Notes: a model not told the origin generated them from the sequence alone. DNA of 64,000 nt from Candidatus Enterococcus wittei (GCF_002140175.1 NZ_NGMO01000004.1:118072-182071), one strand, 5' to 3'; positions 46,534-56,856 are shown, counted from the stretch's first letter. Translations and numbers: made by a program.

Positions 46534-47490
46534 ATGATTAAGTATTTCACACTTGAAAACCAGAAATTAATCAACACTACCAAAGAAACAGCTGAAACGA
46601 TTTGGTACTGTGTGGAATCCCCCACGGAGGAAGAAATCCAACAATTGATTCATCAATTTAAGATTCCCACAGACTATATCACTTCTGTTTTAGATGATGC
46701 AGAAAATTCCCGTGTGGAAGAATTCAACCAAGAAAAATTAACAAAACCAGCATTATTATTATTACAATATCCATTTGCAAAAACAAGTCCTAGTGGTTAC
46801 TTTCAGGTGGACACCTATCCTTTTTCGATTATTGTCACACCCAAAAAGAAGCTTATCACAATTACCAATCACGAACCACTTTTTTTAAAAAAAGTCTTTA
46901 GTCAAACCTTTCCTGAAAACGACTTAGCGATAAATCTTAACATCTTCATGCAATTGCTTTGGCAGATCACGCAGTCATACAATACCTATCTAACTACACT
47001 ACTCGCCCAATGCGATTTATTAGAGAAGCAATTAAAAGTCTCCACCGAGAACAAACAGCTTTATCAAATCATGGATATTCAAAAAAGCCTTGTTTTCTTT
47101 AAAGAAGCTACGGAATCCAATTTAGAGACATTAAAACTCTTAGCTGAAAACCAGATGGTTCAGGATAATCATGCATTGAATAATCATTTAAGAGATGTGT
47201 TGATCGAAACTGAGCAGGCACGGACAACTTCACGTATCAGACTGAAACTAGTAGAACAGATGAATCAAACATTTTCTGCCATTATTTCTAATAATCTCAA
47301 TAATATTATGAAGATTTTAACTTCACTAACAATCATCTTGACCATTCCGACAATTGTAGGGAGTTTATACGGCATGAATATTAAGTTACCTATTGCTGGA
47401 AGAGATGATGCTTTTCTTTGGCTCATCTTATTTATGATTTTTATCTCCATCATTACTACTTATTATTTAAAAAAGGGTAAGTTTTTATAA
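46534..47490 (+). CDS. corA: CorA family magnesium transporter
   Basis: A 318-residue divalent cation channel. A large cytoplasmic N-domain and long helix (to about 250) lead to two C-terminal membrane helices. The signature YGMNIKLPIAG follows the first helix, the pore-mouth GMN motif of the family. AAGGAGG lies about 7 nt before the ATG. A short DUF4044-like gene follows, with one terminator shared by both and by recN from the other side. Confidence 0.92.
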   Translation: MIKYFTLENQKLINTTKETAETIWYCVESPTEEEIQQLIHQFKIPTDYITSVLDDAENSRVEEFNQEKLTKPALLLLQYPFAKTSPSGYFQVDTYPFSIIVTPKKKLITITNHEPLFLKKVFSQTFPENDLAINLNIFMQLLWQITQSYNTYLTTLLAQCDLLEKQLKVSTENKQLYQIMDIQKSLVFFKEATESNLETLKLLAENQMVQDNHALNNHLRDVLIETEQARTTSRIRLKLVEQMNQTFSAIISNNLNNIMKILTSLTIILTIPTIVGSLYGMNIKLPIAGRDDAFLWLILFMIFISIITTYYLKKGKFL

Positions 47491-47559
47491 CTATCCTCTT
47501 GTAGAACGGCGAAAAAAAATGTAAAATCAGAGAAACTATAATAAATCGAGGTAATCATA

Positions 47560-47676
47560 ATGCGAGAAAAGAAACAAACAAGTACGTTTTCTAAAGTAAC
47601 CAAGCTTGTCGTTTGGACGATGTTGATTTTGACGATTGGTTCAGTCGTTCTAACAGCTGTTATGAGTGTGATGTAA
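47560..47676 (+). CDS. 38-residue DUF4044-like membrane protein
   Basis: A short gene (ATG at 47560, GAGG about 8 nt upstream, TAA at 47674) with a basic polar start MREKKQTSTFSKVTK, then one helix LVVWTMLILTIGSVVLTAVMSVM to the end. The pattern matches DUF4044, tiny membrane proteins of lactic acid bacteria. A shared terminator follows at once, supporting a transcribed gene. Function unknown. Confidence 0.8.
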   Translation: MREKKQTSTFSKVTKLVVWTMLILTIGSVVLTAVMSVM

Positions 47677-47683
47677 AGAACAA

Positions 47684-47733
47684 AAAATCCCTTGGTACTA
47701 ATCATATGATTAGCACTCAAGGGTTTTTTTATT
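47684..47733. terminator. Bidirectional terminator between the DUF4044-like gene and recN
   Basis: AAATCCCTTG and TAATCAT pair with ATGATTA and CAAGGGTTTTTT. A-runs on the left and T-runs on the right serve both converging genes. Confidence 0.88.
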
Positions 47734-49426
47734 TTACTTTCGAGTCAGTTTTTTTAGCTAGTCTTAAAAGTTCTTTCGCATGTTCCATCGTCAACTGAGT
47801 GATTTCACTTCCAGCCAACATTCGGGCAATTTCATTTTCTCTTTGGCTTGGCTCTAGTTCTGAAACAGATGTTTGCGTTCTACCTCCCACCACTTTTTTG
47901 ACGATATAGTATTGGTAATCCGCAACGGCAGCAACTTGAGGCAGATGCGTGATACATAACACTTGCGAACACTTAGAAATCTTCAATATCTTATCCGCAA
48001 TGGCTTGAGCAACTCTGCCACTGACCCCTGTATCCACCTCATCAAAAATGATACTTGTTACTCCTTGTTCAGACGTAAAAATTGTTTTTAGTGCAAGTAA
48101 CACTCGGGACAATTCACCGCCAGAAGCAACTTTGACGAGTGGTTTCAATGGTTCACCTGGATTGGTGGTAATATAAAATTCTACATGATCCAATCCATGT
48201 CTTTCGATTCGTCCGTTTGGATACCTTGAGAAGCGGACTTCAAACTCCGTATTTTCCATATATAAACTCTTCAACTCTTGCAAGATTGAAGTCTGCAATT
48301 CGGCAGCTATTTTTTTTCGTTCCTCATGTAGTTCTTGTGCTTGTTGATATAGCGCTTGTTCTTTTTGGATCCGTTCATTTTCCATCTTTTCAAGTTGACC
48401 TTCAGTAAAATCAGATGAGTTGAGTTCTTCTGTAATTTCTTCATAATAGGCTAAAATCGACTCGATTGACTCGCCATATTTGCGTTTTAATTGTCGGATC
48501 AGTTCCAATCGCTGATTGACTTCTTCCAATCGGTTTTCGTCCAATTCGAGTAAATCAATTTGCCTGCTCATCTCCCCGACCGCATCTTGTAATAAATAAT
48601 AAGCGCTTTGAATATTATCAAAAATCGATTCATACTCTGTATCAAGATGAGCAATGCTTTGTATTTCGGAAACTGCTAAACCAACGCCATCAAGGCTACT
48701 TTGTTCACCTTCATTTAAAATACTATAGCTGATCGCTAAGCCGTCCACAATCTTTTGATAATTACTTAGTTTCTCACGCTCTTCACTTAACTTCTCTTCT
48801 TCTCCAGGTTGTAACTGTGCTGCAGCAATTTCTTCTTGTTGGAAATGAAGCATGTCGATCCTTTGCACATATGATTTTTCATTTTGCTGGATTTTACGCA
48901 CTTTTCTTTCTAGCTCGCGATATTCTTCATAAGCTTTTTCATAGGCTCTTTTTTTCTTTTGGAATTCTTGATCGCCAAAACGATCAAGTAAAAACAAATG
49001 AGACTCCGGTTGCAGCAATTCTTGATGCTCATTTTGTCCTTGAATATCCACCAGATAGCTACCTACACGTCGTAAATTAGCTAAAGTAACGATGTGCCCA
49101 TTCACACGGCAAATATTTTTTCCTGCCAGTGACATATCACGACGAACGATCAGATTTTCTTCGTCTGATTCGATCCCCAACTCCTCCATCAATTCTTCAA
49201 AACCCTCTTGTTGAGGCCATTCAAAAAGACCTTCAAGAATACACTTTTCTGCCCCTTGACGAATGTAATCACTTGATCCTCTGCCACCCGCCAACAGGCC
49301 CAAAGCATCGATGATAATTGATTTACCAGCGCCAGTCTCTCCTGTCAGCGCAGTCATTCCTTCATGAAAAGACAAGCGCAATTCAGGAATAATCGCAAAA
49401 TTAGTTATACTGATTTCTTGTAACAT
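47729..49426 (-). CDS. recN: DNA repair protein RecN
   Basis: A 565-residue SMC-like ATPase for double-strand break repair. GETGAGKSII near residue 35 is Walker A; two long coiled-coil arms follow (about 160-360); the C-terminal SGGELSRVLLALK is the ABC signature, IIFDEVDTGVSG Walker B. The ATG at 49426 has GGAG 8 nt upstream; a GTG three codons earlier is less likely. Last gene of the xseA-argR-recN run. Confidence 0.95.
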   Translation of the reverse strand: MLQEISITNFAIIPELRLSFHEGMTALTGETGAGKSIIIDALGLLAGGRGSSDYIRQGAEKCILEGLFEWPQQEGFEELMEELGIESDEENLIVRRDMSLAGKNICRVNGHIVTLANLRRVGSYLVDIQGQNEHQELLQPESHLFLLDRFGDQEFQKKKRAYEKAYEEYRELERKVRKIQQNEKSYVQRIDMLHFQQEEIAAAQLQPGEEEKLSEEREKLSNYQKIVDGLAISYSILNEGEQSSLDGVGLAVSEIQSIAHLDTEYESIFDNIQSAYYLLQDAVGEMSRQIDLLELDENRLEEVNQRLELIRQLKRKYGESIESILAYYEEITEELNSSDFTEGQLEKMENERIQKEQALYQQAQELHEERKKIAAELQTSILQELKSLYMENTEFEVRFSRYPNGRIERHGLDHVEFYITTNPGEPLKPLVKVASGGELSRVLLALKTIFTSEQGVTSIIFDEVDTGVSGRVAQAIADKILKISKCSQVLCITHLPQVAAVADYQYYIVKKVVGGRTQTSVSELEPSQRENEIARMLAGSEITQLTMEHAKELLRLAKKTDSKVK

Positions 49427-49443
49427 CGCAACCACTCCTCAAA

Positions 49444-49893
49444 TTAAAGGTAATGCAGGAAATCTTTCTTTAAATTGACTGCATCCTCTTGCGTGCGTGT
49501 GATCATCAACACATTATCATCATCATTAATGATTGAAAACAACTCTTTTTTATAGCGTTTATCGATCAAATTTGCTGCCGCTGAAGCATTTCCAGGTAAA
49601 GTTTTCAAAATAACAAACTTTTCCATTTGATCCACTGCTACGAATGCATCTTTTAATAGCTTTTCTAATTTCGTGCTCACATCTTCACTTGTTTCAGCAG
49701 GAAGACTATACCGATAGCCACCATCTATAGCTGGTACTTTGATTAATTTCAACTCTTTGATATCTCTAGAGATCGTTGCTTGTGTCACTGAGATTCCTTT
49801 GTCTTTTAATATCTCAACGAATTCTTCTTGTTTACGTATATCTCGTTCATTTAGTAAACGAGTCAATAAACGATGACGATCTTTTTTTCTCAT
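49444..49893 (-). CDS. argR: Arginine repressor family regulator ArgR/AhrC
   Basis: A 149-residue regulator. Residues 1-70 form the winged helix (MRKKDRHRLLTRLLN, VTQATISRDIKELKL); the C-terminal half, with TLPGNASAAANLID and INDDDNVLMITR, is the hexamer and arginine domain. The ATG at 49893 gives the family's usual start; a TTG two codons before is better spaced from AAGGAG (6 nt) and remains possible. Between tlyA and recN, the Firmicute order. Confidence 0.92.
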   Translation of the reverse strand: MRKKDRHRLLTRLLNERDIRKQEEFVEILKDKGISVTQATISRDIKELKLIKVPAIDGGYRYSLPAETSEDVSTKLEKLLKDAFVAVDQMEKFVILKTLPGNASAAANLIDKRYKKELFSIINDDDNVLMITRTQEDAVNLKKDFLHYL

Positions 49894-49993
49894 ATTCAAT
49901 CCGCTCTCCTTCGCCTCTTCTTCTTAACTAATGATAGCTTATTTCAAGCGCTTTATAAAGAAGAATCCAGTCTTATTATCAATAATCTGGCTA

Positions 49994-50812
49994 CTATTTA
50001 TGCGTAAATTGTCCATGAGCCTGCTCAACGATTTGAGAGGGATCAACCTTCGCATCAATGACTCCTTTATCCGTCACTTTCTTCAAATGCGCTAAAAACT
50101 CAATATTTCCTTCTCCACCAGTGATCGGAGAGTAACTTAGATCCAAAACATCAAAACCATGGGATGTGGCAAATGCTAAAAAATCTTCTATTACTTGTTG
50201 ATGTGTCTGAGGATCTCGTACGATTCCATGTTTTCCGACAGCTTCTCTGCCTGCTTCAAATTGAGGTTTGATCAAAGTCACTACTTCTCCACCGTCTTTT
50301 AAGATGGCATGTAGAGGGGGCAACATCAATTTCAAAGAAATAAACGAAACATCGATCACCGCAATTTCAGGTTGTCCCTGTTGAAAATCTTCGGGCTTTG
50401 CATAACGAAAATTGACACGTTCCATCACAACAACTCTAGGATCTTGTCTGATTTTCCAAGCCAATTGATTGTAACCAACATCTAACGCATAGCTCATCTT
50501 CGCACCATTTTGTAAAGCCGCATCGGTGAAACCGCCTGTGGAAGCTCCAATATCTAATAGGATCTTATCTGCCACAGTTAGATCAAATTGTTTCAATGCT
50601 TTCTCTAATTTTAGACCGCCCCGAGAAACATACGGTAATTGTTTCCCTTTGATTTTTAATTCACTGCTAACGGGTATTTTTTCACCTGGCTTATCAAAAC
50701 GTTCATTTTTTTCATTGTAAATCAAACCAGCCATCACCGATCGCTTAGCCTGTTCTCTTGTTTCAAAAAGCCCTTGTTTAACAGCTAATACGTCGACACG
50801 TTCTTTTTCCAT
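49994..50812 (-). CDS. tlyA: TlyA family rRNA methyltransferase / hemolysin-like protein
   Basis: 272 residues: an N-terminal S4 domain (ERVDVLAVKQGLFETREQAKRSVMAG) and a SAM-dependent FtsJ-type domain with LLDIGASTGGFTDAALQNGA and IAVIDVSFISLKLMLP. TlyA homologues 2'-O-methylate rRNA cytidines. The ATG at 50812 (GAGG 6 nt upstream) is chosen; an ATG at 50822-50824 overlapping the ispA stop is the alternative. Between ispA and argR. Confidence 0.88.
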   Translation of the reverse strand: MEKERVDVLAVKQGLFETREQAKRSVMAGLIYNEKNERFDKPGEKIPVSSELKIKGKQLPYVSRGGLKLEKALKQFDLTVADKILLDIGASTGGFTDAALQNGAKMSYALDVGYNQLAWKIRQDPRVVVMERVNFRYAKPEDFQQGQPEIAVIDVSFISLKLMLPPLHAILKDGGEVVTLIKPQFEAGREAVGKHGIVRDPQTHQQVIEDFLAFATSHGFDVLDLSYSPITGGEGNIEFLAHLKKVTDKGVIDAKVDPSQIVEQAHGQFTHK

Positions 50813-50820
50813 TCTCTTCC

Positions 50821-51708
50821 TCATTTCTCATCAAATTGTTTCACTAATTGACGAAGTAACTGCCCATTAAAGGAATAGACATTTTCTTCCAGTTGATCAA
50901 TGATCCCATTCGCCAAACGGATCTCTTGTTTTAATGCTTCTCTTGTTTTTTCAATACCTAACAGCCTTGGATAAGTATTTTTTTCTACTTGTTCATCTTT
51001 ACCAACTGTTTTTCCCAACGCCTCAGTCGTACTCACGACATCAAGTAAGTCATCACGAATTTGAAAGGCTAAACCGAGATGTGCAGCTATTTTTTGTAAT
51101 TGATCCAACACTTCTTCTGGTTGCTGAGCAAGTATACCTCCAGCTAACATTGCATAACGAATCAATCGACCTGTTTTTCTTTCATGGATGGATGCCAATT
51201 CAGCAAGTGTCAATTGTTTGGCTTCTCCTTGTATATCTGCTGCCTGTCCAGCTACCATCCCTTGGGTACCGGCACTCACCGCTAGTTGTTGCAATAGCAA
51301 TAACTTAGGTGAATTAGGCAACTTAGTCATCGTGAGTAATTGAAAAGCTCCTGTCAGCAAAGCATCGCCAGCTAAAATCGCTAATGCTTCCCCATATACT
51401 TTATGGTTCGTAGGCTTACCACGGCGAAGATCATCATTGTCCATTGCCGGCAAATCATCATGGATCAAAGAATAAGTGTGGATCATTTCAAGTGCTGCAG
51501 CCACTTGATAAGCATTCACATCAATATCAACGCTAAAAGAACTTAAGGTTCCTAGTAAAAGCAAAGGGCGTATCCTTTTTCCACCAGCATCAATTGAGTA
51601 AATCATGCTTTCTTTCAATTGCTCATCAGAAGTATGTTCATTAAGAAATGAATGGATTTCCTGTTCGACTAAAGGAAGATGAATAGCAGAAAAATCAGTT
51701 AATTTCAT
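50821..51708 (-). CDS. ispA: Geranyltranstransferase / farnesyl diphosphate synthase
   Basis: A 295-residue trans-prenyltransferase providing farnesyl diphosphate for undecaprenyl and quinone synthesis. LIHDDLPAMDNDDLRRG holds the first aspartate-rich motif, FQIRDDLLDV the second. Just downstream of xseB (stop and start overlap by one base) in the folD-xseA-xseB-ispA order. Confidence 0.95.
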   Translation of the reverse strand: MKLTDFSAIHLPLVEQEIHSFLNEHTSDEQLKESMIYSIDAGGKRIRPLLLLGTLSSFSVDIDVNAYQVAAALEMIHTYSLIHDDLPAMDNDDLRRGKPTNHKVYGEALAILAGDALLTGAFQLLTMTKLPNSPKLLLLQQLAVSAGTQGMVAGQAADIQGEAKQLTLAELASIHERKTGRLIRYAMLAGGILAQQPEEVLDQLQKIAAHLGLAFQIRDDLLDVVSTTEALGKTVGKDEQVEKNTYPRLLGIEKTREALKQEIRLANGIIDQLEENVYSFNGQLLRQLVKQFDEK

Positions 51709-51932
51709 TACACTTCCTCTTTCTCATCGAATACAATTTCTTCATTGCTTTCTGTCATCATTTTCGTTAACGTTTCTTCCGCTTTTGTAAGTGTATCTTG
51801 ACATTGCTTGCTCAATTCCATTCCTTTTTTAAATGCATCTAGTGCTGACTCTAACGGTACATCGCCTTGTTCTAATTGCATGACGATTTTTTCTAACTCT
51901 TGTAGTGATTCTTCAAATGTTGGATTTTCCAT
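51708..51932 (-). CDS. xseB: Exodeoxyribonuclease VII small subunit
   Basis: 74 residues from the ATG at 51932: [38 protein letters not shown] is the typical two-helix XseB core. An ATG two codons earlier (51938) is also usable. It overlaps the 3' end of xseA by 20 bp, so translation is coupled with the large subunit. Confidence 0.93.
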   Translation of the reverse strand: MENPTFEESLQELEKIVMQLEQGDVPLESALDAFKKGMELSKQCQDTLTKAEETLTKMMTESNEEIVFDEKEEV

Positions 51933-53274
51933 GTTCATTTTCTCCTTTTTCCGTCTGTATCACTCGTCCTTTGATTTGTCCATCAGCATAGTGGATAATT
52001 AGCTCATCATCAAGACTGACTTCCTTCACGCTTTTTACAACTTGTTCATTCAAAGTGGTATAACTATACCCTCTGCCCATAATTTTTAGCGGACTAAGTA
52101 AATCAAGTGATTGGACCGCTTGTTGAAATCGTTGCTGTTGTTGTTTCATATATTGTTGGATTTTTTCTTCTAAGCGTTTCTCTAAGTAGCTTGCTTCTTG
52201 TTGTGCTGATTTTACTCTATGCGTGGGTGCAGCTTGTTCAAGCTGATGACTTAACGTGAGTGCTTGTTTTTCTTTTATATAATAAATCTGTTGCGTTGCT
52301 TGGTATAAACGTTGTTTCAATTGATCCAATTTAATTGTCTGTCCTTCATATAGACGTTCCGGTTGACGGAATACATAGGATTGTCTTGCCCGCTCAAAAC
52401 GCTCCTGCTTTCGTTGGATTTGTCGTAAAAAACTTTGTTCCAAGTGAGATTGTCGCTCTTTGATTCGTAACAATACTTCAGATAAGACAGGCACAGCCAA
52501 TTCTGCAGCAGCAGTTGGTGTTGGTGCCCGTAAATCAGCCACTAGATCGGCAATTGTCGTATCCGTTTCATGACCCACGGAAGAAATAACTGGTGTACTT
52601 GCATTAAAAATTGCTCTTGCTACCCGTTCTTCATTGAATGGCCACAAATCTTCAATGGATCCTCCACCACGACCAATGATCATCGTATCAAAATTCCCCA
52701 ACGCTTCTACCCGTTCAATGTTTCGCACCACATCGTCTGCTGCTTGGTTTCCTTGGACAACAGTTGGAAATAGTACGAGCTGTGCAATAGGATAACGTCT
52801 TTTTACGGTTGTGATAATATCTCGAATTACTGCTCCACTCGGACTTGTTAATACTGCAATCCGTTTTGGAAAACGTGGTAATGGCTTTTTGGGACCTTGG
52901 AATAGACCTTCTTTCATTAATTTTTCTTTTCGTTCAGCTAACTCTTGATATAAAGCTCCTACGCCATCTGGTTCCATATGCTCCACGTAGATTTGATAAG
53001 AACCACTCGCTTCATACAGTGAGATTCGACCAACCACTAACACTTTCATACCCTCTTTTGGTTGGAAACGCAGTTTTTGAAAAGCCCCTTTGAACATAAT
53101 CGCAGAAATTTTAGCATGGTCGTCTTTCAGGCTAAAATATTGATGGGCATTTGCTCTTAGACGAAAGTTTGAGATCTCACCAGTCAAATACACTCTTTCC
53201 AGATAGGGATCTGCTTCAAATTTCCTTTTTAAATATTTGGTTAACGTTGTAACAGTTAAGTACTCCGCCGTCAT
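51913..53274 (-). CDS. xseA: Exodeoxyribonuclease VII large subunit
   Basis: A 453-residue nuclease subunit: an N-terminal OB domain ([24 protein letters not shown]), a catalytic domain with [18 protein letters not shown] and [27 protein letters not shown], and a long C-terminal coiled coil. Start overlaps the folD stop by 4 bp. Works with XseB in single-strand DNA degradation. Confidence 0.95.
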   Translation of the reverse strand: MTAEYLTVTTLTKYLKRKFEADPYLERVYLTGEISNFRLRANAHQYFSLKDDHAKISAIMFKGAFQKLRFQPKEGMKVLVVGRISLYEASGSYQIYVEHMEPDGVGALYQELAERKEKLMKEGLFQGPKKPLPRFPKRIAVLTSPSGAVIRDIITTVKRRYPIAQLVLFPTVVQGNQAADDVVRNIERVEALGNFDTMIIGRGGGSIEDLWPFNEERVARAIFNASTPVISSVGHETDTTIADLVADLRAPTPTAAAELAVPVLSEVLLRIKERQSHLEQSFLRQIQRKQERFERARQSYVFRQPERLYEGQTIKLDQLKQRLYQATQQIYYIKEKQALTLSHQLEQAAPTHRVKSAQQEASYLEKRLEEKIQQYMKQQQQRFQQAVQSLDLLSPLKIMGRGYSYTTLNEQVVKSVKEVSLDDELIIHYADGQIKGRVIQTEKGENEHGKSNI

Positions 53275-54125
53275 TCTTCCACCTGCTCTTTTTCAGCTGA
53301 TAAGACCGTTTGAAACATCAACATCGTAATCGTCATTGGTCCTACTCCTTTTGGTACCGGTGTAATATAACTTGTTAATGGTGCTACTTCGTCGAATTTG
53401 ACATCACCAATCAGTTTACCTTCTTCATTACGATTCATACCAACATCAATTACAACGGCCCCTGGCTTGATAAATTCTTTGGTCACAAAATGACCTCGTC
53501 CAATGGCTACGACTAAGATATCTGCTTCTCTTGCCAATTCAGGAAGATTTTGCGTCTTTGAATGTGCAATCGTCACCGTTGCATTGGCCATCAATAATAA
53601 ATGGGCCATTGGCTTGCCAACGATATTGCTACGTCCGATGACTACAGCACGCTTGCCTTCAAGGTTAATATCGTATGCTTCAAACATTTTCATGATCCCA
53701 TAAGGTGTACAAGGGATTTTATCAGGTGTACCAGCAAATAAACGACCTAGATTCATCGGATGAAACCCGTCTACATCTTTCTTCGGATCAATGGCCAACA
53801 AGACTTTATCTTCATCGATATGTGCAGGTAACGGCAATTGGACGAGAATCCCGTGAAACTGAGGATCTTTATTATATTTTTCAATTTCACGTAATAATTT
53901 TTCTTCTGAAATTGATTGATCATAACGTTCAATTTTTGAATAGATACCTAATTTTTCTGCCACGCGCCCTTTGTTGCGTACATAGATTTGACTAGCTGGA
54001 TTTTCACCTACTAGTAAAACAACCAAACCGGGATGGATCTGTTTTGCTTTGAGTTCTTGTACTTTCACTGCTAGTTTTTCTTGCATTTTTTCTGCTAGTT
54101 CTTTTCCATTGATCAATTCTGCCAT
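53271..54125 (-). CDS. folD: Bifunctional methylenetetrahydrofolate dehydrogenase/cyclohydrolase FolD
   Basis: Interconverts 5,10-methylene- and 10-formyl-THF for one-carbon supply. The 284-residue enzyme from the ATG at 54125 (GGGAG 7 nt upstream) has [14 protein letters not shown] with the catalytic Lys, QLPLPAHID, and the NADP loop [17 protein letters not shown] longer frame would begin in the nusB gap. Confidence 0.95.
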   Translation of the reverse strand: MAELINGKELAEKMQEKLAVKVQELKAKQIHPGLVVLLVGENPASQIYVRNKGRVAEKLGIYSKIERYDQSISEEKLLREIEKYNKDPQFHGILVQLPLPAHIDEDKVLLAIDPKKDVDGFHPMNLGRLFAGTPDKIPCTPYGIMKMFEAYDINLEGKRAVVIGRSNIVGKPMAHLLLMANATVTIAHSKTQNLPELAREADILVVAIGRGHFVTKEFIKPGAVVIDVGMNRNEEGKLIGDVKFDEVAPLTSYITPVPKGVGPMTITMLMFQTVLSAEKEQVEE

Positions 54126-54219
54126 ACGATCACTCCCAGACTTTTTTGCTTCTATTCTACCATAGATGACTTTTGATAGATAATTTGATTTTCTGATATT
54201 CATAGAAAAAAGCTAGGAC

Positions 54220-54669
54220 TTACGCCCCAGCTTCTAATTCTTTCAGTACATTGGATAACATCCCGTTGACGAATTTACGTGAACGATCATCACTAAATGT
54301 TTTGGCTAATTCGATTGCTTCATTCAATGCAACAGGTGCTGGTACATCGTCTACATACATCATTTCAAATATCGCAATTCTTAAAATGATAAGATCCATT
54401 TTAGAAATACGATTGATCCGCCAGTTGTTTTTTAGATGTTTCTCAATGATTGAATCCAAATCTTCTTTTTTGGCACAGACTCCGCCAACCAATGTATCGA
54501 GGTACACTGGAACAAATTCTGACTCCTCATCATTAATCATCTCTTTGTGATCCAACTCGATTGCATTCATGATCGCATCTTCTTTCGTTAGATCTGTATT
54601 AAAATCCAAAGGAAAAAGTGCTTGTAATGCCATTTCACGAATTTCATGTCTTGATAACTCTTTATTCAT
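54220..54669 (-). CDS. nusB: Transcription antitermination factor NusB
   Basis: A 149-residue helical RNA-binding protein that joins NusE in rRNA antitermination. SRHEIREMALQALFPLDFN starts the family pattern, followed by APVALNEAIELAKTFSDDRSRKFVNGMLSNVL at the C-terminus. The ATG at 54669 (GAGG 6 nt upstream) overlaps the asp23-like stop by 8 bp; a longer frame to 54717 would overlap far more. Confidence 0.95.
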   Translation of the reverse strand: MNKELSRHEIREMALQALFPLDFNTDLTKEDAIMNAIELDHKEMINDEESEFVPVYLDTLVGGVCAKKEDLDSIIEKHLKNNWRINRISKMDLIILRIAIFEMMYVDDVPAPVALNEAIELAKTFSDDRSRKFVNGMLSNVLKELEAGA

Positions 54670-55087
54670 TTTCTTCCTCTTCATCTTCAAAAAGTTCTTC
54701 AATGGCTGGTTGTTCAAGTTTTTCCGGCACCACTGCTACTACATGGATATTCACTTCAGCTAAAGCAATGTCTGTCATGAAGAGTACTTGTTGACTTACA
54801 CGCTCTTGCATTTCCATTGCCACTTTAGGCACAGATACACCATATTCTAAATAACAATACAGATCCACTTTTAAACCGTCTTCGTCATTTACCAAGTAGA
54901 CTCCTTTGCCATGGGCTGCTCTTCCTAATAATTCAGTGACATTGCTAGCAAATGTCCCACGCATGCCATAGACACCCTCAACTTTAGAAGCTGCAATCCC
55001 GATAATGACTTCGATTACTTCAGGAGCAATCACGATTTCTCCTAAATCTTGATTTGCATGTAAGACTAAGTTTTTTTCGTCTGCCAT
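54662..55087 (-). CDS. Asp23/Gls24 family envelope stress protein (YloU-like)
   Basis: A 141-residue protein with the Asp23 domain (LGEIVIAPEVIEVIIGIAASKVEGVYGM, GVSVPKVAMEMQERV) and a very acidic tail. Relatives are membrane-associated or alkaline-stress proteins; E. faecalis Gls24 is general stress related. First of the nusB-folD-xseAB run; the 226-bp gap upstream holds no efp or other gene, although efp often sits there in related species. Confidence 0.88.
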   Translation of the reverse strand: MADEKNLVLHANQDLGEIVIAPEVIEVIIGIAASKVEGVYGMRGTFASNVTELLGRAAHGKGVYLVNDEDGLKVDLYCYLEYGVSVPKVAMEMQERVSQQVLFMTDIALAEVNIHVVAVVPEKLEQPAIEELFEDEEEENE

Positions 55088-55313
55088 TTTTATCTATTCC
55101 TCCTTTTGCCTAAGTACAGGAATCCATTTAAAAAATAATCTTTTAATACATCTACTGTACATAGGTAAGCTGTCTCCTGTAAATCAGACTTGCTCTTAAA
55201 AAACTTCATTGGCAACAGCATGATTTCTTCTATAGTGTATCATTAAATCAGCCTATTTTCTATAACAAACTCTGACTTTCCACATTTCCATTAATCCAAT
55301 CGAACACCTAGTA

Positions 55314-56378
55314 TTAAAGGATGATCAATTCTTTTGGTGAATGTGTCAACACACGGTTACCTTCTGGTGTGATCAATAAATCATCTTCGATTCGTACCCC
55401 ACCGATTCCTGGTAAATAAATCCCTGGTTCATCCGTGATAACATTTCCAACAACAAAAGATTTTTCGGCTCTTGTAGAAACGTTCGGTCCTTCATGGATT
55501 TCTAGTCCGATCCCATGTCCAGTAGAATGACCAAAAGCTTCACCATAGCCATATTTCGTGATGTAATCTCTAGCCACTGCATCTAATTGCACACCAGTAA
55601 CTCCTGGTTTGGCAACTTCTAGCACTGCTAATTGTGCTTCCAATACGATCTGATAGATTTCTTTTAGTTGCTCTCCTGGGTCACCAATCGCAAATGTCCG
55701 AGTCATATCAGAAACATAGCCTTCATAATAACATCCAAAATCGATCGTGATCAAATCACCTTGTTCAATCATCTTCGCACTTGCTACACCATGAGGCATG
55801 GCTGAACGAAGACCACTTGCAACAATCGTTTCAAAAGAAACACCAGAAGCGCCTAATGAACGCATATAAAAATCTAATTGGTTCGCTACTTCGATTTCAG
55901 TCATTCCAGGTTGGATCATCTTCAAAATATGATCATATGCCATATCAGCGATATTACATGCTTTTTCTATCGTTGCGATTTCATTTTCATCTTTCACTTC
56001 TCGCAATTCCTCAATCATTTCAGAAACTGGGATCAATTCGGCATCCAACATTTCCTCTAAGACAGAATACTCTAAGAATGAAACCATTCTTTCTTCAAAC
56101 GCTAAAGCTTGTAATCCTTCTTGGCGAACCAAATTAGCAACTTCTTCAAAAATCGGACCACTATTTTTAATGATCTCAAACCCTTGTGCTTGTGCAGCGG
56201 CTTGCTCTGTATAACGAAAATCAGTAATAAAGAACGCTTTATTTAAAGTAATGACTGCCAAACCAGTTGTGCCAGTGAAATTAGTTAAATAGCGAAGATT
56301 ATAAGGGCTTGTTACTAAAAATGAATCTAACTGTTCTTCTTGCATTTTTTTACGTAGTTTTTCTACCCGTAACATCAT
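55314..56378 (-). CDS. Xaa-Pro aminopeptidase family protein (M24B)
   Basis: 354 residues from the ATG at 56378 (AAGGAG about 8 nt upstream). An N-terminal creatinase-like domain leads to the pita-bread domain: TIDFGCYYEGYVSDMTRTF with two Asp ligands, GHSTGHGIGLEIHEGP with His, TDEPGIYLPGIGGVRIEDDLL with Glu ligands. It cleaves N-terminal residues before proline. Same strand as the asp23-like gene 226 nt away. Confidence 0.92.
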   Translation of the reverse strand: MMLRVEKLRKKMQEEQLDSFLVTSPYNLRYLTNFTGTTGLAVITLNKAFFITDFRYTEQAAAQAQGFEIIKNSGPIFEEVANLVRQEGLQALAFEERMVSFLEYSVLEEMLDAELIPVSEMIEELREVKDENEIATIEKACNIADMAYDHILKMIQPGMTEIEVANQLDFYMRSLGASGVSFETIVASGLRSAMPHGVASAKMIEQGDLITIDFGCYYEGYVSDMTRTFAIGDPGEQLKEIYQIVLEAQLAVLEVAKPGVTGVQLDAVARDYITKYGYGEAFGHSTGHGIGLEIHEGPNVSTRAEKSFVVGNVITDEPGIYLPGIGGVRIEDDLLITPEGNRVLTHSPKELIIL

Positions 56379-56470
56379 AATAAAAACTCCTTCTTTCTTT
56401 GCACTCTTTTTTCTATTATAGCAAATTTTTATCATTTGAAGACAGAATTAAGGTAATTTAAGCCTTTAAA

Positions 56471-56515
56471 GAAAAAAGCGTCTCAACTCTGGCTACTGCC
56501 TTAAGTCAAAACGCT
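56471..56515 (-). terminator. Terminator after the GlsB-like gene
   Basis: On the minus strand AGCGTTTTGACT pairs, partly by G-U, with AGTTGAGACGCT and runs into TTTTTTC. Confidence 0.7.
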
Positions 56516-56533
56516 CTTCATTATTTTTTATCT

Positions 56534-56779
56534 TTAAGATTTTTTCCCAAAGAAAAATGAAACAACTGCAACTAAAATAACTGCGCCTAAAATAGATGGA
56601 ATAAGTGCCATGCCGGCAGCGCTTGGTCCCCAATCGCCAAAAATAGCTTGACCAATACTTGAACCAACCAATCCAGCAATAATATTTGTGATACAGCCCA
56701 TTGAATTACCTTTGCTTGTGATTGCTCCTGCAATCGCACCAATAATTGCACCTACAATTAATGTCCATAACCAACTCAT
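56534..56779 (-). CDS. GlsB/YeaQ/YmgE family stress response membrane protein
   Basis: An 81-residue protein with three hydrophobic helices and glycine zippers (GAIIGAIAGAITSKGN, IIAGLVGSSIGQAIFG). The family is induced by stress and is often near asp23-like genes, as it is here. AAGGAGG lies about 8 nt before the ATG. Function is not known in detail. Confidence 0.9.
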   Translation of the reverse strand: MSWLWTLIVGAIIGAIAGAITSKGNSMGCITNIIAGLVGSSIGQAIFGDWGPSAAGMALIPSILGAVILVAVVSFFFGKKS

Positions 56780-56856
56780 TATATAACCTCCTTTTTTACC
56801 TGTTTAATTCTAGCATAAGGAATAAAAAGCAAGCAAATAATAGGTCTGGTCCATTT

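Noticed and set aside
55088..55313. A missed efp gene before the asp23-like gene
   Set aside because: The 226-bp gap is too short and carries no supported frame; efp is simply not here.
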